Positions 1 through 9,030 of a DNA stretch of 30,822 nt are shown here, in pieces. The stretch covers positions 1 to 30,822 of IMG/VR virus record IMGVR_UViG_3300046097_000085. One strand, written 5' to 3'. The notes under the pieces are model-generated. The model had not been told where the DNA came from, ran no database searches, and worked only from the letters and a program-made list of their open reading frames with translations. Each line of letters opens with the position of its first letter. Within the stretch, counting starts at the first letter, position 1. The DNA comes from a virus. Made by a program: the position numbers and the translations under genes.

Positions 1-9
1 TTTTTTTTT
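1..9 (+). terminator. T-run at window edge, probable tail of an upstream plus-strand terminator
   Basis: Nine T residues open the window directly beside the stop codon of the convergent minus-strand gene. Three or four other plus-strand terminators here (around 10706, 11658, 22001, 24856) end in TATG plus a T-run of this length, so this may be the same tail with its hairpin lying outside the window. This is inference only, since the stem is not visible. Confidence 0.3.
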
Positions 10-10
10 A

Positions 11-1753
11 TTATCGCATGTACACTACACCAGTAGCTAAGTATTGTATAGCATTACCACTACCAATGTCTTTGATGAAAGTTAGTATCAAAGATTTACC
101 AGACCAAACGGTAATGTTACCACTCAATGTCAAAGATAGGTTTTGATTTGTAATAGGTACAGTAACAGTATTGGTAGCATCATATTTAACAATAACATGT
201 GTAGGAACTGGAGCACTTGGTTCTATGTTACTATCAAAAGAAGGACGCAGTCTAGTATACATTCTGTCTATCCAATCATTAAGATTAGAGAGTCCAGGTG
301 CAATATTGACTAGTGTATTTCCTGAGCCGTTATTAGAAATAGTAGCATATGCTCTATCTCCATAAAGACTAGATTGATTAATGTCATACGCTACGCCAAA
401 TGGTGTATCGTGTGTGGCTGGAGAACCATATAGAGTTACTGCTAAACTTTGTGTATGTCTATAAGCAGCTAAAGAACCATTAACATCTTCTACGTCAACA
501 GAAACATTAAGTGCTTGTCTACTACCAAATAAAGTACCATCATAAGGCGTAAGGCCTTCATTGACAGTGACAACTCCTGTAGCATCGTAGCTGACATTTC
601 TGTCTAGGTTATGTAGCCACCATTTTAAATCATATCGTGTTGCCAACATGTTAAAAACTGGTTGGCAATATAGACGATAGTTATAGTTACCTGGCTGTGC
701 ACTAGTGACAGCTTGATAAACTCTTGTAATGACAGTACCGTCTACGTTTAGACCATCACCTATATAAGATTCATTAGCGCCTATAACATATTGAAGTGCT
801 ACTTCAAATTGTTGACCTGTATAAGTGGCTTGGTATTCACTAAAACCAAAAATCTTAGCTCTACTACCATCTATAGAAACATTTTGTGTAGTACCATCTT
901 TATATGTTACTACACAGCTCATATTGACGCTACCAGCTGTTACGTTAATAGGATAATGAATGATATTATCATTGACTCCCATAAATACAGTCTCTAGAGC
1001 TATATGATCAATAGCTTTCTTTGTATAATCAGTAGTACGGAAGTAATCAGTATTTTGAACCATCAATTGTCTATGATGGTAAACACTACCTGTATCAGTA
1101 TAAATTACCAATGTTAGTACTTCACCATCTGCTAACGTATGATTGCTGTGAAACTCTGGAAACCCCCAAAGAGTAGTAACGCTGTTGTTTTGTTGCAATG
1201 GCTTCATTGCAATAGCGTCATCTGTGTAAGATCCTGAGCCGTTATAACGAATAGATACAACAGTACCCTGTGCTCCTACGGTCGAGCCTTTATAGAGCTT
1301 GAAAGATCTGCATTCGGTGCCACTTATAGTAAGCATGGCATCAATGTTGACTCTCTTAGGATTTACAGAACTATCAACATAGACTCTGTAAATATCGCTA
1401 GGTGCCCCTGGTCCTATTCCAGTAAAGATGTCATTAGGACTAAAAGAGCTAGGATCGCTTCCTATGACTTGTTCTTGTACTACACAAGTCATGTCTGAAT
1501 TATAACCAATCACTTTTGTAAAAGTCATTTGGTTGTTTGTAAATAAAATAACAATATCATTCAAATTAGGAATGTATTTATTAATGGCAGGGCCACCATT
1601 GAAAATTTGGTCTTCACTCCAAATCTTAAATCCTAATGAAGGATTATAAATGGGTATACCACCATCGCTACCTAAAGCATTTGCTGGCACAGCCACTACT
1701 TGTATAGCATTTCCTGGTGCTAAAGGATTTGAATTACTTACGACTGTTGTCAT
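11..1753 (-). CDS. Probable virion structural protein (580 aa)
   Basis: This open frame encodes 580 residues rich in Asn, Thr, Ser, Val and Tyr with few charged residues and no transmembrane segment, a composition typical of beta-rich virion surface or baseplate proteins. No enzymatic motif is visible. It starts with ATG at 1753 and is the last gene of a minus-strand run that follows the 929-residue gene with a 15-nt gap, so the two are probably co-transcribed. Position near the tail sheath and tube genes supports a tail, baseplate or fibre role. That role is inferred from composition and neighbourhood, and a non-structural protein cannot be excluded. Confidence 0.55.
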   Translation of the reverse strand: MTTVVSNSNPLAPGNAIQVVAVPANALGSDGGIPIYNPSLGFKIWSEDQIFNGGPAINKYIPNLNDIVILFTNNQMTFTKVIGYNSDMTCVVQEQVIGSDPSSFSPNDIFTGIGPGAPSDIYRVYVDSSVNPKRVNIDAMLTISGTECRSFKLYKGSTVGAQGTVVSIRYNGSGSYTDDAIAMKPLQQNNSVTTLWGFPEFHSNHTLADGEVLTLVIYTDTGSVYHHRQLMVQNTDYFRTTDYTKKAIDHIALETVFMGVNDNIIHYPINVTAGSVNMSCVVTYKDGTTQNVSIDGSRAKIFGFSEYQATYTGQQFEVALQYVIGANESYIGDGLNVDGTVITRVYQAVTSAQPGNYNYRLYCQPVFNMLATRYDLKWWLHNLDRNVSYDATGVVTVNEGLTPYDGTLFGSRQALNVSVDVEDVNGSLAAYRHTQSLAVTLYGSPATHDTPFGVAYDINQSSLYGDRAYATISNNGSGNTLVNIAPGLSNLNDWIDRMYTRLRPSFDSNIEPSAPVPTHVIVKYDATNTVTVPITNQNLSLTLSGNITVWSGKSLILTFIKDIGSGNAIQYLATGVVYMR

Positions 1754-1768
1754 GGTTAATTACTTTCT

Positions 1769-4558
1769 TTAATTTGTGATGTTGATGAAACGGTTGATGT
1801 CTATTTGTGGTGCAAACGCATTGACTATTTCTTTAATGAATCTGAATTTACTCATATTCATACTTAATTCATAATTACAATAAGTAGGAAATAAATCAAT
1901 ATGTTGTGTAAATAATTTTAAGTCATTGTTCCATCTGTACACAGGATCAACAACATATAAATCATTGTATAAATTTACCAGTTGTGTTCTGTGATGATTA
2001 ACATCTAAACTGCTGCTGTAATCTGGTACAGCATAATTATCATATAAAACATCCAGGATAATAGCATTAAGGAACGCCGATACCAATACTGTTCTATTGA
2101 TAGATGTATCTGATCCAGTAGGATCTTGACTTACTTTAACGGCGTTAATTGCAGTAGCTGCAACAACTCTAAAATCAAGTTCTTTTTTTATTTGTTCACT
2201 TGTATTAAAATCACTGTGCGATTGATACATGTGTGCAACATCGTAGTAGTTATCTTCAATTAAATAAAAACTACTGTTAAAACTGTGTAGTGCTTGACTG
2301 GTTTGGTTTTCATTAGCCAGTTTATAAACACCTTGATCTATGTTAAATGTAGAGCCGTTGACCACCATAGAACAATTTCTATTTTTATAACTCTCATATT
2401 TGGAGTTATTAGAAATCATAGATTTATAGACAACACCAAACTCTAAGGCTTTATTTCTACCACCTTCAGCATTAGGGTGTCCAAAACAATATACACTGTA
2501 TTTAAATGTTTGATCTGTAGTGTTATTTAATAAAGCTACAGAGCTATGAATTATTATTTCTCCATTTTCTCTAGAAATAACGTAATCTATGTTTTCTATT
2601 AATCTTCTACCATTAACATATACATGAATATAGCCCCATAAAACGTCTTCATGTCTTCTAACGTAGTTATTAGGAACACTGACACTACCTACGCTTATAT
2701 GACCGTTTAAGACTTCTGGTGAGTATTTAATCACTACTCTTTTAGTTCTTTTCTTATAAGTACCAGAATTTAACAAATTAACAACCCCGTGAAAGCAATA
2801 ACCATCTTCACTAGAACGTATACAAGTATTTATTGTATTACTATTAGTTAACCATGTCAGCACATTACCATTGATAGTATAATGAGTACCTAACTCTGCT
2901 GGCCGGTAGTATTTTTCTAAAGTACCTTTATAGTAGAATTTATATTCTCTATATTTGTTAAGAGTTACAATAGAGCTGTTTCTATGTGAATCATAAATAC
3001 CTGTATCATTATTGAGTCTAGGATAGCTTACCAATTGCATACCAGGCAAGATATCTTGCATTGTCACATTTATTAATTCAGCTTGTTGCATACTAGGATA
3101 GTATTTAACGTATTGAGGCATTACGTTGAAATAGTTACTATCAAATACAACAGAACCATTAGAGCCAGCAGCTGTAGAAAATGGTCTTACTTTAGATTTT
3201 TTAAGATTACCTAAATCAGTAGCTAACCCATTGCTATCAAAGGTCTGTATTACAAAATCTTCACTAAAAATATCAGGTACTTTATAGCCATTGCTGACTG
3301 GTTGTAAACTATTACCATAGACATCAAAAAGACTATGGTAGCCTACAAGGTCTTTACTGATTATATCAGAATTACCATAATTGCTATTAAAAAACTGATT
3401 CAATACGCCAGTCTCTAAGTTATTACCTCTCCATTGAGCAATAGTAGACGGCGAACAAATTAACTGTGCTATAGATTTAGGGTCTAAGCCATTATTGCTA
3501 AAAGCAGTATAGTATAAATCGTTTAAACAAAGCGTAGTGCTAAATACTTTTTCATCACTATTGTCTTTTCTACAAATTGCAATGATACTACAATTGCTTA
3601 AGTTAAATAGTTCTCCATTTTTTTCAGAAACATCATTTAGATAATCAGAAGCTATAGAGAAAACATTATGTGTTAAATTCATAATGTTTTTCATAATGTT
3701 TGTATGTAAATAGATACCTACTTTTTCTACTTCATTATAAAGATAAAAAGAAGTATCATCTACCCAACAACGCTCTTGAGTATTTACTACTCCGTTGTTG
3801 TTTATCACAAAGACAAACTTATTACAATTGTGAGTTGTACTATGGTAATAAGGCATATCTGATATTTTAGATATTGACTTATAGTAAATACTCTCATCTT
3901 CATAAATCTCTAAGTGATCGCCTATTGCTGTTTTTGCAACATCGTGTCTATCAATTAGTTTACCACTTCTAAAACAAAGACATTTATCTAAATCTAATGT
4001 ATTTTGTATGTTAACAATATCGGCAGCATCTGCTAGTGTAGATACTTTCTTACCATAGAAATTTAAATTTCCAATATTACCATAGCCTGATCTATAGTAG
4101 ATGTTATCATACATTTTTAGATAAAGATCATCTACTACTGGATCTATTTTTATAGTAGTGAAATCTTCTACCAGTGCTAAATGCATAACACCATTATTGG
4201 ATACTCTATAATAAACCATGCTTATAGGTACACTAATTCCAGTATAAGTATAAATATCAAATAGTATATTAAAACTATTCCAATTATCCTTTAGGCTCAT
4301 CCATATGCCTAAATGTTTTTTTCTTTGATTATTGACTTCAATTGTGCTCCAACGATCAAAGTTTGTTGTAGGTAATAAATAATAATGAGTTACCTTACTA
4401 GCTATAGGAGCTTTGACTAGTTCACTGTTAAACATATAGTCACCAGTCACGCCGTTTTTAGGTGTTATTCTTTTTAATTTTACTATGAGTTGCTTATCTT
4501 GACCTTTATATGGCCAAAACGCTGCTCTTGCTATTTTAGTAGCTATCGATTGAACCAT
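1769..4558 (-). CDS. Large virion structural protein, probably tail or baseplate (929 aa)
   Basis: A 929-residue protein rich in Tyr, Asn, Ser and Ile without membrane segments. Around residues 650-690 it has a segment of the type 'VYVNGRRLIENIDYVI', a short beta-hairpin phrase (V-NG-RL-E-DY) recurrent in phage baseplate and fibre-associated proteins. The C-terminal 120 residues are more helical and charged. The gene is separated by one base from the upstream 327-residue gene and by 15 nt from the downstream 580-residue gene, so the three form one minus-strand operon divergent from the tail sheath gene. The exact part of the virion cannot be told from sequence. Confidence 0.6.
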   Translation of the reverse strand: MVQSIATKIARAAFWPYKGQDKQLIVKLKRITPKNGVTGDYMFNSELVKAPIASKVTHYYLLPTTNFDRWSTIEVNNQRKKHLGIWMSLKDNWNSFNILFDIYTYTGISVPISMVYYRVSNNGVMHLALVEDFTTIKIDPVVDDLYLKMYDNIYYRSGYGNIGNLNFYGKKVSTLADAADIVNIQNTLDLDKCLCFRSGKLIDRHDVAKTAIGDHLEIYEDESIYYKSISKISDMPYYHSTTHNCNKFVFVINNNGVVNTQERCWVDDTSFYLYNEVEKVGIYLHTNIMKNIMNLTHNVFSIASDYLNDVSEKNGELFNLSNCSIIAICRKDNSDEKVFSTTLCLNDLYYTAFSNNGLDPKSIAQLICSPSTIAQWRGNNLETGVLNQFFNSNYGNSDIISKDLVGYHSLFDVYGNSLQPVSNGYKVPDIFSEDFVIQTFDSNGLATDLGNLKKSKVRPFSTAAGSNGSVVFDSNYFNVMPQYVKYYPSMQQAELINVTMQDILPGMQLVSYPRLNNDTGIYDSHRNSSIVTLNKYREYKFYYKGTLEKYYRPAELGTHYTINGNVLTWLTNSNTINTCIRSSEDGYCFHGVVNLLNSGTYKKRTKRVVIKYSPEVLNGHISVGSVSVPNNYVRRHEDVLWGYIHVYVNGRRLIENIDYVISRENGEIIIHSSVALLNNTTDQTFKYSVYCFGHPNAEGGRNKALEFGVVYKSMISNNSKYESYKNRNCSMVVNGSTFNIDQGVYKLANENQTSQALHSFNSSFYLIEDNYYDVAHMYQSHSDFNTSEQIKKELDFRVVAATAINAVKVSQDPTGSDTSINRTVLVSAFLNAIILDVLYDNYAVPDYSSSLDVNHHRTQLVNLYNDLYVVDPVYRWNNDLKLFTQHIDLFPTYCNYELSMNMSKFRFIKEIVNAFAPQIDINRFINITN

Positions 4559-4559
4559 T

Positions 4560-5543
4560 TTAATTACCCTCGTTAGATAGAATTTTTCTCATGCCATAAG
4601 ACAATTGCTGCGCATCAAAATGCTTAGAGCTTATTTTTAAAACATCCGATAATTGATTTTTCTTATATATGACATGTTCCATTGCGCTATAACATAAAAA
4701 ACACCAAAGCAGTGGAATCTCATATGCAGCACAAATCATTTCTGCACCATTTTCACCTACCCAATATTGTTTTAACATTGTATACAAAACAATTGGTTTT
4801 AAATCTGACAATCTTTCAGATTTACAAGATTTACCAATCATAGTAGCTAAACTAGGAATATCAATCATAGATTCAAAATCATTTTCATTGATCATTTCTT
4901 TGATTTGATCAATACTTACTTTAGTAGATATGCTACTGAGTTCAGTAGCTTCTTCCATTGAACAACCAAGTCCAACTGCATAATAAAAATAAGCACATAC
5001 TACTTGTATATTTAATTGTACAGAATAGTCTAAAGAATAAGACCTTGCTAGAGCTTGTGACATACATACAGAAAAAGCATTAGCTGCTAGTGTACCTAAA
5101 GATATTACAGTCTGTTTGTTAATTTGACCACATGCAATTTTTCCTAGCAATACAGAATAACTGATCATAAAGTTAAATTGATGCATTGATGATTGTCTAA
5201 TTTTAACAATGCCGTCTACACCTAACTGGCCATATGCATTAGCATTAAAAATAACTGTAGTAGACATGTCTTTAGTATCGATGACTATTGGATGTTTAAA
5301 TCCATGCATGCCTAGGCGCTGATTCATATATGGTATAACACGAACAGACTTTCTAACGCCATCTTGTTCGTAGTTAAAATAGATAGACCCTTCTTCAAAT
5401 TGACCTTTCTTTAGATCAATATCGTTAATTACACTATTAGGAAACATACCCATTTCGTAATATTGTTCTAATTGTTTCTTTGCTGCTTCATATGCGCTGA
5501 CATATGGTTTTAGTACTGAGGTTTCATGTACTTGATATTTCAT
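4560..5543 (-). CDS. Conserved-type phage protein, first gene of the minus-strand virion operon (327 aa)
   Basis: A 327-residue mixed alpha/beta protein with no motif I recognise. The N-terminal 90 residues are charged and the rest is mostly helical with several Cys residues and a Met-rich segment near residues 110-140. It starts at an ATG preceded on the minus strand by a GGAGAA ribosome site. It lies head to head with the tail sheath gene across 187 bp, and that gap holds a perfect inverted repeat that may serve both genes. In phiKZ-like phages the genes just before the sheath encode virion proteins, so a structural or assembly role is plausible but unproven. Confidence 0.5.
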   Translation of the reverse strand: MKYQVHETSVLKPYVSAYEAAKKQLEQYYEMGMFPNSVINDIDLKKGQFEEGSIYFNYEQDGVRKSVRVIPYMNQRLGMHGFKHPIVIDTKDMSTTVIFNANAYGQLGVDGIVKIRQSSMHQFNFMISYSVLLGKIACGQINKQTVISLGTLAANAFSVCMSQALARSYSLDYSVQLNIQVVCAYFYYAVGLGCSMEEATELSSISTKVSIDQIKEMINENDFESMIDIPSLATMIGKSCKSERLSDLKPIVLYTMLKQYWVGENGAEMICAAYEIPLLWCFLCYSAMEHVIYKKNQLSDVLKISSKHFDAQQLSYGMRKILSNEGN

Positions 5544-5571
5544 TTCGTTTTTCTCCAGTTTAGAAAGTAAT

Positions 5572-5635
5572 GATTATATTAATATATGAACATTTGTGTT
5601 AAATAAACAATAAATACCCATATATTAATATAATC
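5572..5635. promoter_or_regulatory. Perfect 17-bp inverted repeat in the divergent virion-gene control region
   Basis: The 17-mer GATTATATTAATATATG at 5572-5588 on the plus strand recurs without mismatch on the minus strand at 5635-5619, separated by 30 bp. Each copy is AT-rich and ends in TATG pointing toward one of the two divergent genes. Late promoters of phiKZ are described as AT-rich with a TATG motif, so this is best read as two identical, face-to-face late promoters with overlapping initial transcripts. A dimeric repressor operator is the main alternative. Confidence 0.5.
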
Positions 5636-5669
5636 TAAAAAAGCATTTAAATAAATACTAGAATCATTT

Positions 5670-5714
5670 GGCTGCCGATCTAGACGGTAGTTATTTTTCG
5701 TTTCATGCATGAAA
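5670..5714 (+). promoter_or_regulatory. Structured leader of the tail sheath mRNA
   Basis: Two short hairpins lie between the inverted repeat and the sheath start. CTGCCG at 5672-5677 pairs with CGGTAG at 5685-5690 (one G-U) around a 7-nt loop. TTTCATGCATGAAA at 5701-5714 is a perfect 14-bp palindrome that stops just before the AAGGA ribosome site. They may protect the 5' end of a heavily translated message or tune ribosome access. Confidence 0.35.
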
Positions 5715-5730
5715 TTAAGGAAAACACATT

Positions 5731-7848
5731 ATGCTTCCACAAACCGCTGCTCCGCATGTGGTCTCGTTGGGCATTCAGGATAACTCGACTCGCGCTTTGC
5801 CAGTCGAGCCTATCGCTGGTGCTCCAGACCACACCCCTGTATTTTACCTTTTGACATCTAAAGGTCCTGAAGAAGCTCTAGTCGACGGTGGTCGACGTGC
5901 AGCACTATTTGGTTCTGAATCATTTGTTGAAGGCTCTAAGTACTTCACACACCAAACCTTTGGTTCTAACCTTGCTGCTGCAGGTGCTAACCTCCAAAAG
6001 ATTCGACGGGTCAAACCGGATAATGCTGGACCAAGGGCTAACGTTACTTTGTATTTGGATATTGTTGAAAAACAAGTCCAGTCATACGAACGCAATGCAG
6101 ATGGATCTATCAAACGTGATTCTATCACTGGCGCTGCTATCGCTAAAGCAGGCGGTGCTACTTATGATGGTTACCAAGTTGGTATTGTCGCACAAGTTGA
6201 CAGTTCTGCTACAGCAGACGATGATTTTGGTAAAGCATCTATCAAATCTGGCTCTACAGTAGTCGGTGGTGCAACCAGCCAACTTTACCCACTGATGAGC
6301 TTCCGTGCTTCTAGTTGGGGCGAAGTATTCCATCTGTCAGGTCTTCGTATTGCTACGGTCGATCCTATTGATACACGTGCTCGTCATACAAAAGCTGGTC
6401 AACAACTTTATCGTCTTTTGACAGTGCGTAAACCAGATGCTAAATCTTCTAGCACTGTAGTGAAAAGTATCTATGCAGCTACTGATGCATGGTTCTCTTT
6501 AGATGACAGCTACAAAGACCCAGATACTGCTTCTAGCATGTCTTTGGCTACAGCATTGTCCAATTGGGACAATACTACAAACCTAAGCTTGCCTTATACG
6601 GTTGGTGATATTTCTGAAGTGAAGACTTATAAAGCTTCTATTGAAGCTGCACTTCAAATGCTGTATACTGCTGAACAAATTGCAGTAGCTGCTGAATTCC
6701 CACTTGGTGTTGATGCTGCATTTACTGATGTCTCTACGACTGAAGATTTGCCATATTTGATTAACCCATTCACAGCACGTACTACTACCAATGTTCCTTA
6801 CTATGCTATCCAATTGGGTAACGGTATGGATGGTACTACCGCTGTTGCTAATGCTGTCACTATTGGTCAGTCTAGCGACATTATGCTTGGTGGTTCTAGC
6901 GATGGTACTATTACTTTAGAGCAATATGAAACTAAAGTAGTTGCTGACATTCAAAACTATTTGGATCAAAACAGCATCTATCAAAATCCTTTGCTCATGG
7001 AAGAGTCTGTCTTCTATGATACTGGTTTTAGCTTTAGCAACAAACTTAAATTAGCTGCCTTCATTGGTGCTCCACTGCGTAAAGATTTGGCAGTATATGT
7101 TTCCAATTATGTTTATGGTGAAGAAAAGCTAACTGAAGCTGAACGTATTGGTCGTACTACTTCTTTGGTAGGTGTAATTCGTGCTTTCTCCGAGAGCACT
7201 TACTACGGTACTCCTACTTGCCGTGGTTGGTTAGTGGATGGAGCAGGCCGTTCTAATAACTTTAATTACGCTGGTCGCCTACCATTGACTTTGGATTTGC
7301 TGATCAAAAACTGTAAAGTTTTCTCGGCTCAAAACCGTGTATGGAAACAAGCAGAAATTTATGATTCGTATCCTTCGAACAAGATTACTGCTTTCTACGA
7401 CTTGACTACTAGATTTGTACCACCGGCTACTCGCAATAAACTGTGGGACAATGGTGTTACTTATCCACAAGCATACAGCTCTACAGAAGACCACTTCCCA
7501 GCTGTGCGCAGTGTTTACTCTAATGATACGTCTATCCTGACTAACAGTTATGCTGTTTGGGCAGCTATCAGCTTAGAGCGTCTTGGCTTTAAAGCACATG
7601 CCACTTTCACTGGTAATGTTCGTTATACTAATCTGCAGTTCATTGAAGCTGTAACTAAGTTTTGCGAGCGTGATATCAATGGACGTTTTGCTGGTTTGGC
7701 TACTGTAGTGCCAAAATGTATCATCACTGAAGGCGATGCTACATTAGGTTATTCATGGCATTTAGAGCTGCACTACAGCGCTAACAACATGAAGACAGCT
7801 ATGGTATTGTCTAAGCATGCTTATCGCACTGGTGATATTCCTCAGTGA
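5731..7848 (+). CDS. Contractile tail sheath protein
   Basis: The 705-residue product fits the tail sheath of phiKZ-like phages (phiKZ gp29 is about 700 residues). The N-terminal part has the typical sheath opening in which a Pro-rich stretch leads into a strand, then 'VFYLLTSKGPEEAL' and a Gly/Phe/Phe region near residues 50-80 for docking on the tube. The middle is Thr/Ser-rich and variable, and the C-terminal 150 residues hold the helical and strand elements that link sheath subunits. Start is ATG with AAGGA nine bases upstream; stop is TGA followed at once by TAA. Codons are visibly more GC-rich than in most neighbours, as expected for an abundant protein. The tube gene follows after a hairpin. 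Confidence 0.75.
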   Translation: MLPQTAAPHVVSLGIQDNSTRALPVEPIAGAPDHTPVFYLLTSKGPEEALVDGGRRAALFGSESFVEGSKYFTHQTFGSNLAAAGANLQKIRRVKPDNAGPRANVTLYLDIVEKQVQSYERNADGSIKRDSITGAAIAKAGGATYDGYQVGIVAQVDSSATADDDFGKASIKSGSTVVGGATSQLYPLMSFRASSWGEVFHLSGLRIATVDPIDTRARHTKAGQQLYRLLTVRKPDAKSSSTVVKSIYAATDAWFSLDDSYKDPDTASSMSLATALSNWDNTTNLSLPYTVGDISEVKTYKASIEAALQMLYTAEQIAVAAEFPLGVDAAFTDVSTTEDLPYLINPFTARTTTNVPYYAIQLGNGMDGTTAVANAVTIGQSSDIMLGGSSDGTITLEQYETKVVADIQNYLDQNSIYQNPLLMEESVFYDTGFSFSNKLKLAAFIGAPLRKDLAVYVSNYVYGEEKLTEAERIGRTTSLVGVIRAFSESTYYGTPTCRGWLVDGAGRSNNFNYAGRLPLTLDLLIKNCKVFSAQNRVWKQAEIYDSYPSNKITAFYDLTTRFVPPATRNKLWDNGVTYPQAYSSTEDHFPAVRSVYSNDTSILTNSYAVWAAISLERLGFKAHATFTGNVRYTNLQFIEAVTKFCERDINGRFAGLATVVPKCIITEGDATLGYSWHLELHYSANNMKTAMVLSKHAYRTGDIPQ

Positions 7849-7857
7849 TAAGCCAAG

Positions 7858-7893
7858 AATGAATGAGAAGAAATAAAAAACTTCTCATTCATT
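7858..7893 (+). terminator. 13-bp hairpin between sheath and tube genes
   Basis: AATGAATGAGAAG at 7858-7870 pairs perfectly with CTTCTCATTCATT at 7881-7893 around a 10-nt A-rich loop. No long T-run follows, so it may be a partial terminator or an mRNA 3'-end stabiliser that lets some transcription continue into the tube gene. Confidence 0.5.
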
Positions 7894-7938
7894 TAAACTC
7901 ATCACAAAAACAAACATTTTTTCAAAAAGGAAATCATC

Positions 7939-8871
7939 ATGGCTTTACCTGATACTGGCATCAGCAACGTTGCTGGCGCAGATCGCCCACAAGAATCGTT
8001 GGTCTCTCACACAGACTCAATTGTATCTTACGGCAAAACACATCAACAAGTTAACTTAGCAAAGTTTGGCCAATTTGGCTGGGCTACTGCTCCAGAAAAC
8101 TGGGCAGTTAATACCCATGACGTATCGCGTCAAATGGAAGTACAAGTGCTTCAAACTCCAGGTGCTTTTAAAGCTGTTCCTGGTGGTGAGAAGCTAATTG
8201 CTTCTTGGGTAGCTTTGTTTGAAACTCATTGCAAGACCATCGAAGGTTTTGAGCTGGGTTATGACTATGAATACGAAGAGACTGCCTTTGGCGGCACTGG
8301 TCAAATGTACCATGACCTTACAAACATCAAACGTAAACAAGTCAATCCTAAGACCACTTACGTAGATTACTACGGTCGTCCTATTTTCCATTTCTTGAAT
8401 ACTTATATGCAGTTGGTAGGCATGAATGCTGAAACTAAGTATCCAGATTTGGTAACCTTGCTCGATGAAGCAAGTCGTCCTACTGATTATTTAAATGATC
8501 AACGAGCAGGCATTGTTTTATTCTGGGAACCTACTCCAGATCACCGCCGTGTAGAGAACGCAGTATTGGTTGTCAACATGATGCCTAAGACTACTGGCTC
8601 AATCAACATGCGTCGTGATATGACAGCTAATGGTGAGTTAACCAATATCGATGTCGATTGGACTGGCACTGCTATCTTTGGAAGTGGCATTCAGTCTCTG
8701 GCACAAACCATCATGACGAGCAGGTCAATGTTGAACTCAAGTCCTTCATTACGGCCTGCGCACTTACGCGGGATAGGCAGTGACATTATGGCGAACAGTT
8801 CAGGCAGCAATTCGGACTTGCTTAAAAAGATGTCTCAAGACGGCACTGCTGTTCTTGCTGGCAAGCTTTAA
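7939..8871 (+). CDS. Tail tube protein
   Basis: A 310-residue protein directly after the sheath gene, in the size range of phiKZ-like tail tube proteins (phiKZ gp30 follows sheath gp29). It is soluble and mixed alpha/beta, with a Gln-rich N-terminus, several Trp residues near residues 45-55 and a Ser/Asn-rich C-terminal tail. Start is ATG with AAAGGAAA upstream at optimal spacing. Codon choice is GC-richer than surrounding small genes, again suggesting high expression. No promoter of the six-copy early class precedes it, so it is probably transcribed with the sheath. The identity rests on order and size rather than a diagnostic motif. Confidence 0.65.
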   Translation: MALPDTGISNVAGADRPQESLVSHTDSIVSYGKTHQQVNLAKFGQFGWATAPENWAVNTHDVSRQMEVQVLQTPGAFKAVPGGEKLIASWVALFETHCKTIEGFELGYDYEYEETAFGGTGQMYHDLTNIKRKQVNPKTTYVDYYGRPIFHFLNTYMQLVGMNAETKYPDLVTLLDEASRPTDYLNDQRAGIVLFWEPTPDHRRVENAVLVVNMMPKTTGSINMRRDMTANGELTNIDVDWTGTAIFGSGIQSLAQTIMTSRSMLNSSPSLRPAHLRGIGSDIMANSSGSNSDLLKKMSQDGTAVLAGKL

Positions 8872-8884
8872 TTAATATAAATAC

Positions 8885-8918
8885 CTCTACACAGCCTATA
8901 GGCTGTGTAGAGTGTATG
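8885..8918 (+). terminator. Terminator-type hairpin followed by TATG, after the tail tube gene
   Basis: CTCTACACAGCC at 8885-8896 pairs perfectly with GGCTGTGTAGAG at 8901-8912 around TATA, and TATG follows at 8915-8918. It belongs to the same family as the hairpins near 10677, 11629, 21973 and 24827, sharing the CTCTAC/GTAGAG base and the TATG, but lacks their T-run. Confidence 0.65.
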
Positions 8919-8935
8919 ATTAAAATATTCACCAA

Positions 8936-8977
8936 AGGTGAGAATGCAGAAAAATATAAACATATATTACTATATTG
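8936..8977 (+). promoter_or_regulatory. Early promoter element, copy 1 (class A)
   Basis: GGTGAGAATGCAGA at 8937-8950 is followed by the core TATATTAC at 8963-8970 and TG at 8976-8977. Spacing is identical in all six copies. The core matches the TATATTAC early promoter of phiKZ-like phages. It precedes the 544-residue HNH gene and sits 24 bp after the tube-gene hairpin. GGTGA here also pairs with an upstream TCACC, a feature not shared by other copies. Confidence 0.75.
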
Positions 8978-9030
8978 AAAGAGTTAGTCATCTTATGATT
9001 TTTGAATATTTTAAATTGGAGTAAACAAAA

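Noticed and set aside
5888-6262. 124-residue plus-strand frame inside the sheath gene
   Set aside because: It is an out-of-frame shadow of the sheath gene, without ribosome site or recognisable protein features.
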